Positions 5,727-6,287 of a stretch of DNA of 6,287 bases are shown here, piece by piece. Made by a program: the position numbers and the translations under genes. Positions within the stretch are counted from its first letter, which is position 1; every line of letters starts with the position of its first letter. Source of the stretch: an uncultured Clostridiaceae bacterium (GTDB taxonomy: Bacteria; Bacillota; Clostridia; Lachnospirales; Lachnospiraceae); contig CATKZA010000114.1 of the NCBI GenBank assembly GCA_949841235.1, forward strand, positions 1-6,287, written 5' to 3'. Below the pieces are notes generated by a model. The model was not told where the DNA came from. It did no database searches and saw only the letters and a list, made by a program, of their open reading frames with translations.

Positions 5727-6287
5727 CTATTTTGAATACTTCTTATATCCCGGATGCTTTCCCGTCACCTTATACTGCTCCCTCATGCTAATCAGGCGAT
5801 CAATCTGCTCCCTGGGCAATTCCTGCGCACCACCAAGGAGATGGGCATTCAGGCTGATCTTTGCGAAAAGTTCCAAAGTCTCCATGCGATAGTATGCTGT
5901 AATCACATCCGAACCCACGGCAAGTGCGCCGTGATTCTGTAGCAGCATCACGTCATGCTCTCCCAGATAGGGGGCAATCGCCTGGGGAACCTCGTCCGTG
6001 GAAGGCGTTCCATAAGGCGTCACCGGCACAGAGCCAATGGCAATGACCGTCTCAATCATAGAATACTCGTCCAGAGGCACGTTCGCCACCGCATATCCCG
6101 TCGCTACCGGCGGATGGGCATGAAGCACCGCCCCCACATCCTCCCTCTCGGAATAGCATTTCAGATGCATCTTAATCTCAGAAGAAGGTCGATATCCCTC
6201 CAGGCCATCCAGCACATTTGCCTCCGCATCAATATGCACCAGCTTCTCCGGCGTGATAAAGCTCTTGCTGATTCCCGTAGGCGTAGC
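5727..6287 (-). CDS. fucA: Class II aldolase, L-fuculose-1-phosphate aldolase type (5' end missing)
   Basis: A zinc-dependent class II aldolase that would cleave L-fuculose-1-phosphate, or the rhamnulose equivalent, into dihydroxyacetone phosphate and L-lactaldehyde. The visible 186 residues contain TPTGISKSF (3-10 region), the catalytic Glu37 in PSSEIKMH, zinc ligands His56 and His58 in HAHPP, and the third ligand His119 in QNHGALAVG. The Glu-to-His and His-to-His spacings (19 and 61) equal those of E. coli FucA (Glu73, His92, His94, His155). The frame stays open to the right edge. A GTG at 6237-6239 is internal because the conserved TPTG segment lies upstream of it, so about 30 residues are probably missing. 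At roughly 215 residues in full it would be FucA-sized, shorter than E. coli RhaD (about 274). It ends 50 nt before the kinase gene, likely in one operon. Confidence 0.87.
   Translation of the reverse strand, partial: ATPTGISKSFITPEKLVHIDAEANVLDGLEGYRPSSEIKMHLKCYSEREDVGAVLHAHPPVATGYAVANVPLDEYSMIETVIAIGSVPVTPYGTPSTDEVPQAIAPYLGEHDVMLLQNHGALAVGSDVITAYYRMETLELFAKISLNAHLLGGAQELPREQIDRLISMREQYKVTGKHPGYKKYSK

Noticed and set aside
6237..6239. GTG as the start of the class II aldolase
   Set aside because: The frame remains open upstream to the window edge and encodes the conserved TPTGISKSF segment, so this GTG is an internal valine codon.

Overview
This window looks like chromosomal DNA from an anaerobic gut Firmicute, most likely a Lachnospiraceae member. 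That placement rests on protein character (a clostridial-type Era, an M16C peptidase, a RhaB-type kinase with a FucA-size aldolase), GGAG-type ribosome binding sites and moderate GC content. It is an inference. No rRNA, tRNA, CRISPR array, transposase or phage gene is visible. All four main genes lie on the minus strand and read from right to left.

Right part (4216-6287): a two-gene sugar-phosphate cassette. First comes a class II aldolase of the L-fuculose-1-phosphate aldolase type, whose N-terminus lies beyond the right edge. A RhaB-type FGGY kinase follows 50 nt downstream. The kinase would phosphorylate a ketose made from L-rhamnose or L-fucose. The aldolase would cleave the product to dihydroxyacetone phosphate and L-lactaldehyde. 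The isomerase, transporter and regulator are not in view.

Middle (4103-4215): a 113-nt spacer that is the most unusual part of the window. It holds an 11-bp-arm palindrome, an 8+3-bp hairpin whose loop can pair with a segment just upstream of the next ribosome binding site, and near-identical Shine-Dalgarno-containing direct repeats at both ends. A 37-codon open frame with its own good ribosome binding site runs through it. It could be a structured leader RNA, a small palindromic repeat element, or both.

Left part (49-4102): a full-length M16C zinc peptidase of the presequence-protease family (990 residues), then, after a 157-nt spacer, the complete ribosome-assembly GTPase Era. These are housekeeping-type genes with no obvious functional link to the sugar cassette. 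No convincing intrinsic terminator or complete sigma-A promoter separates any of the genes, so transcript boundaries cannot be set from sequence alone. The long open frames on the plus strand are antisense shadows of the peptidase, kinase and era genes.
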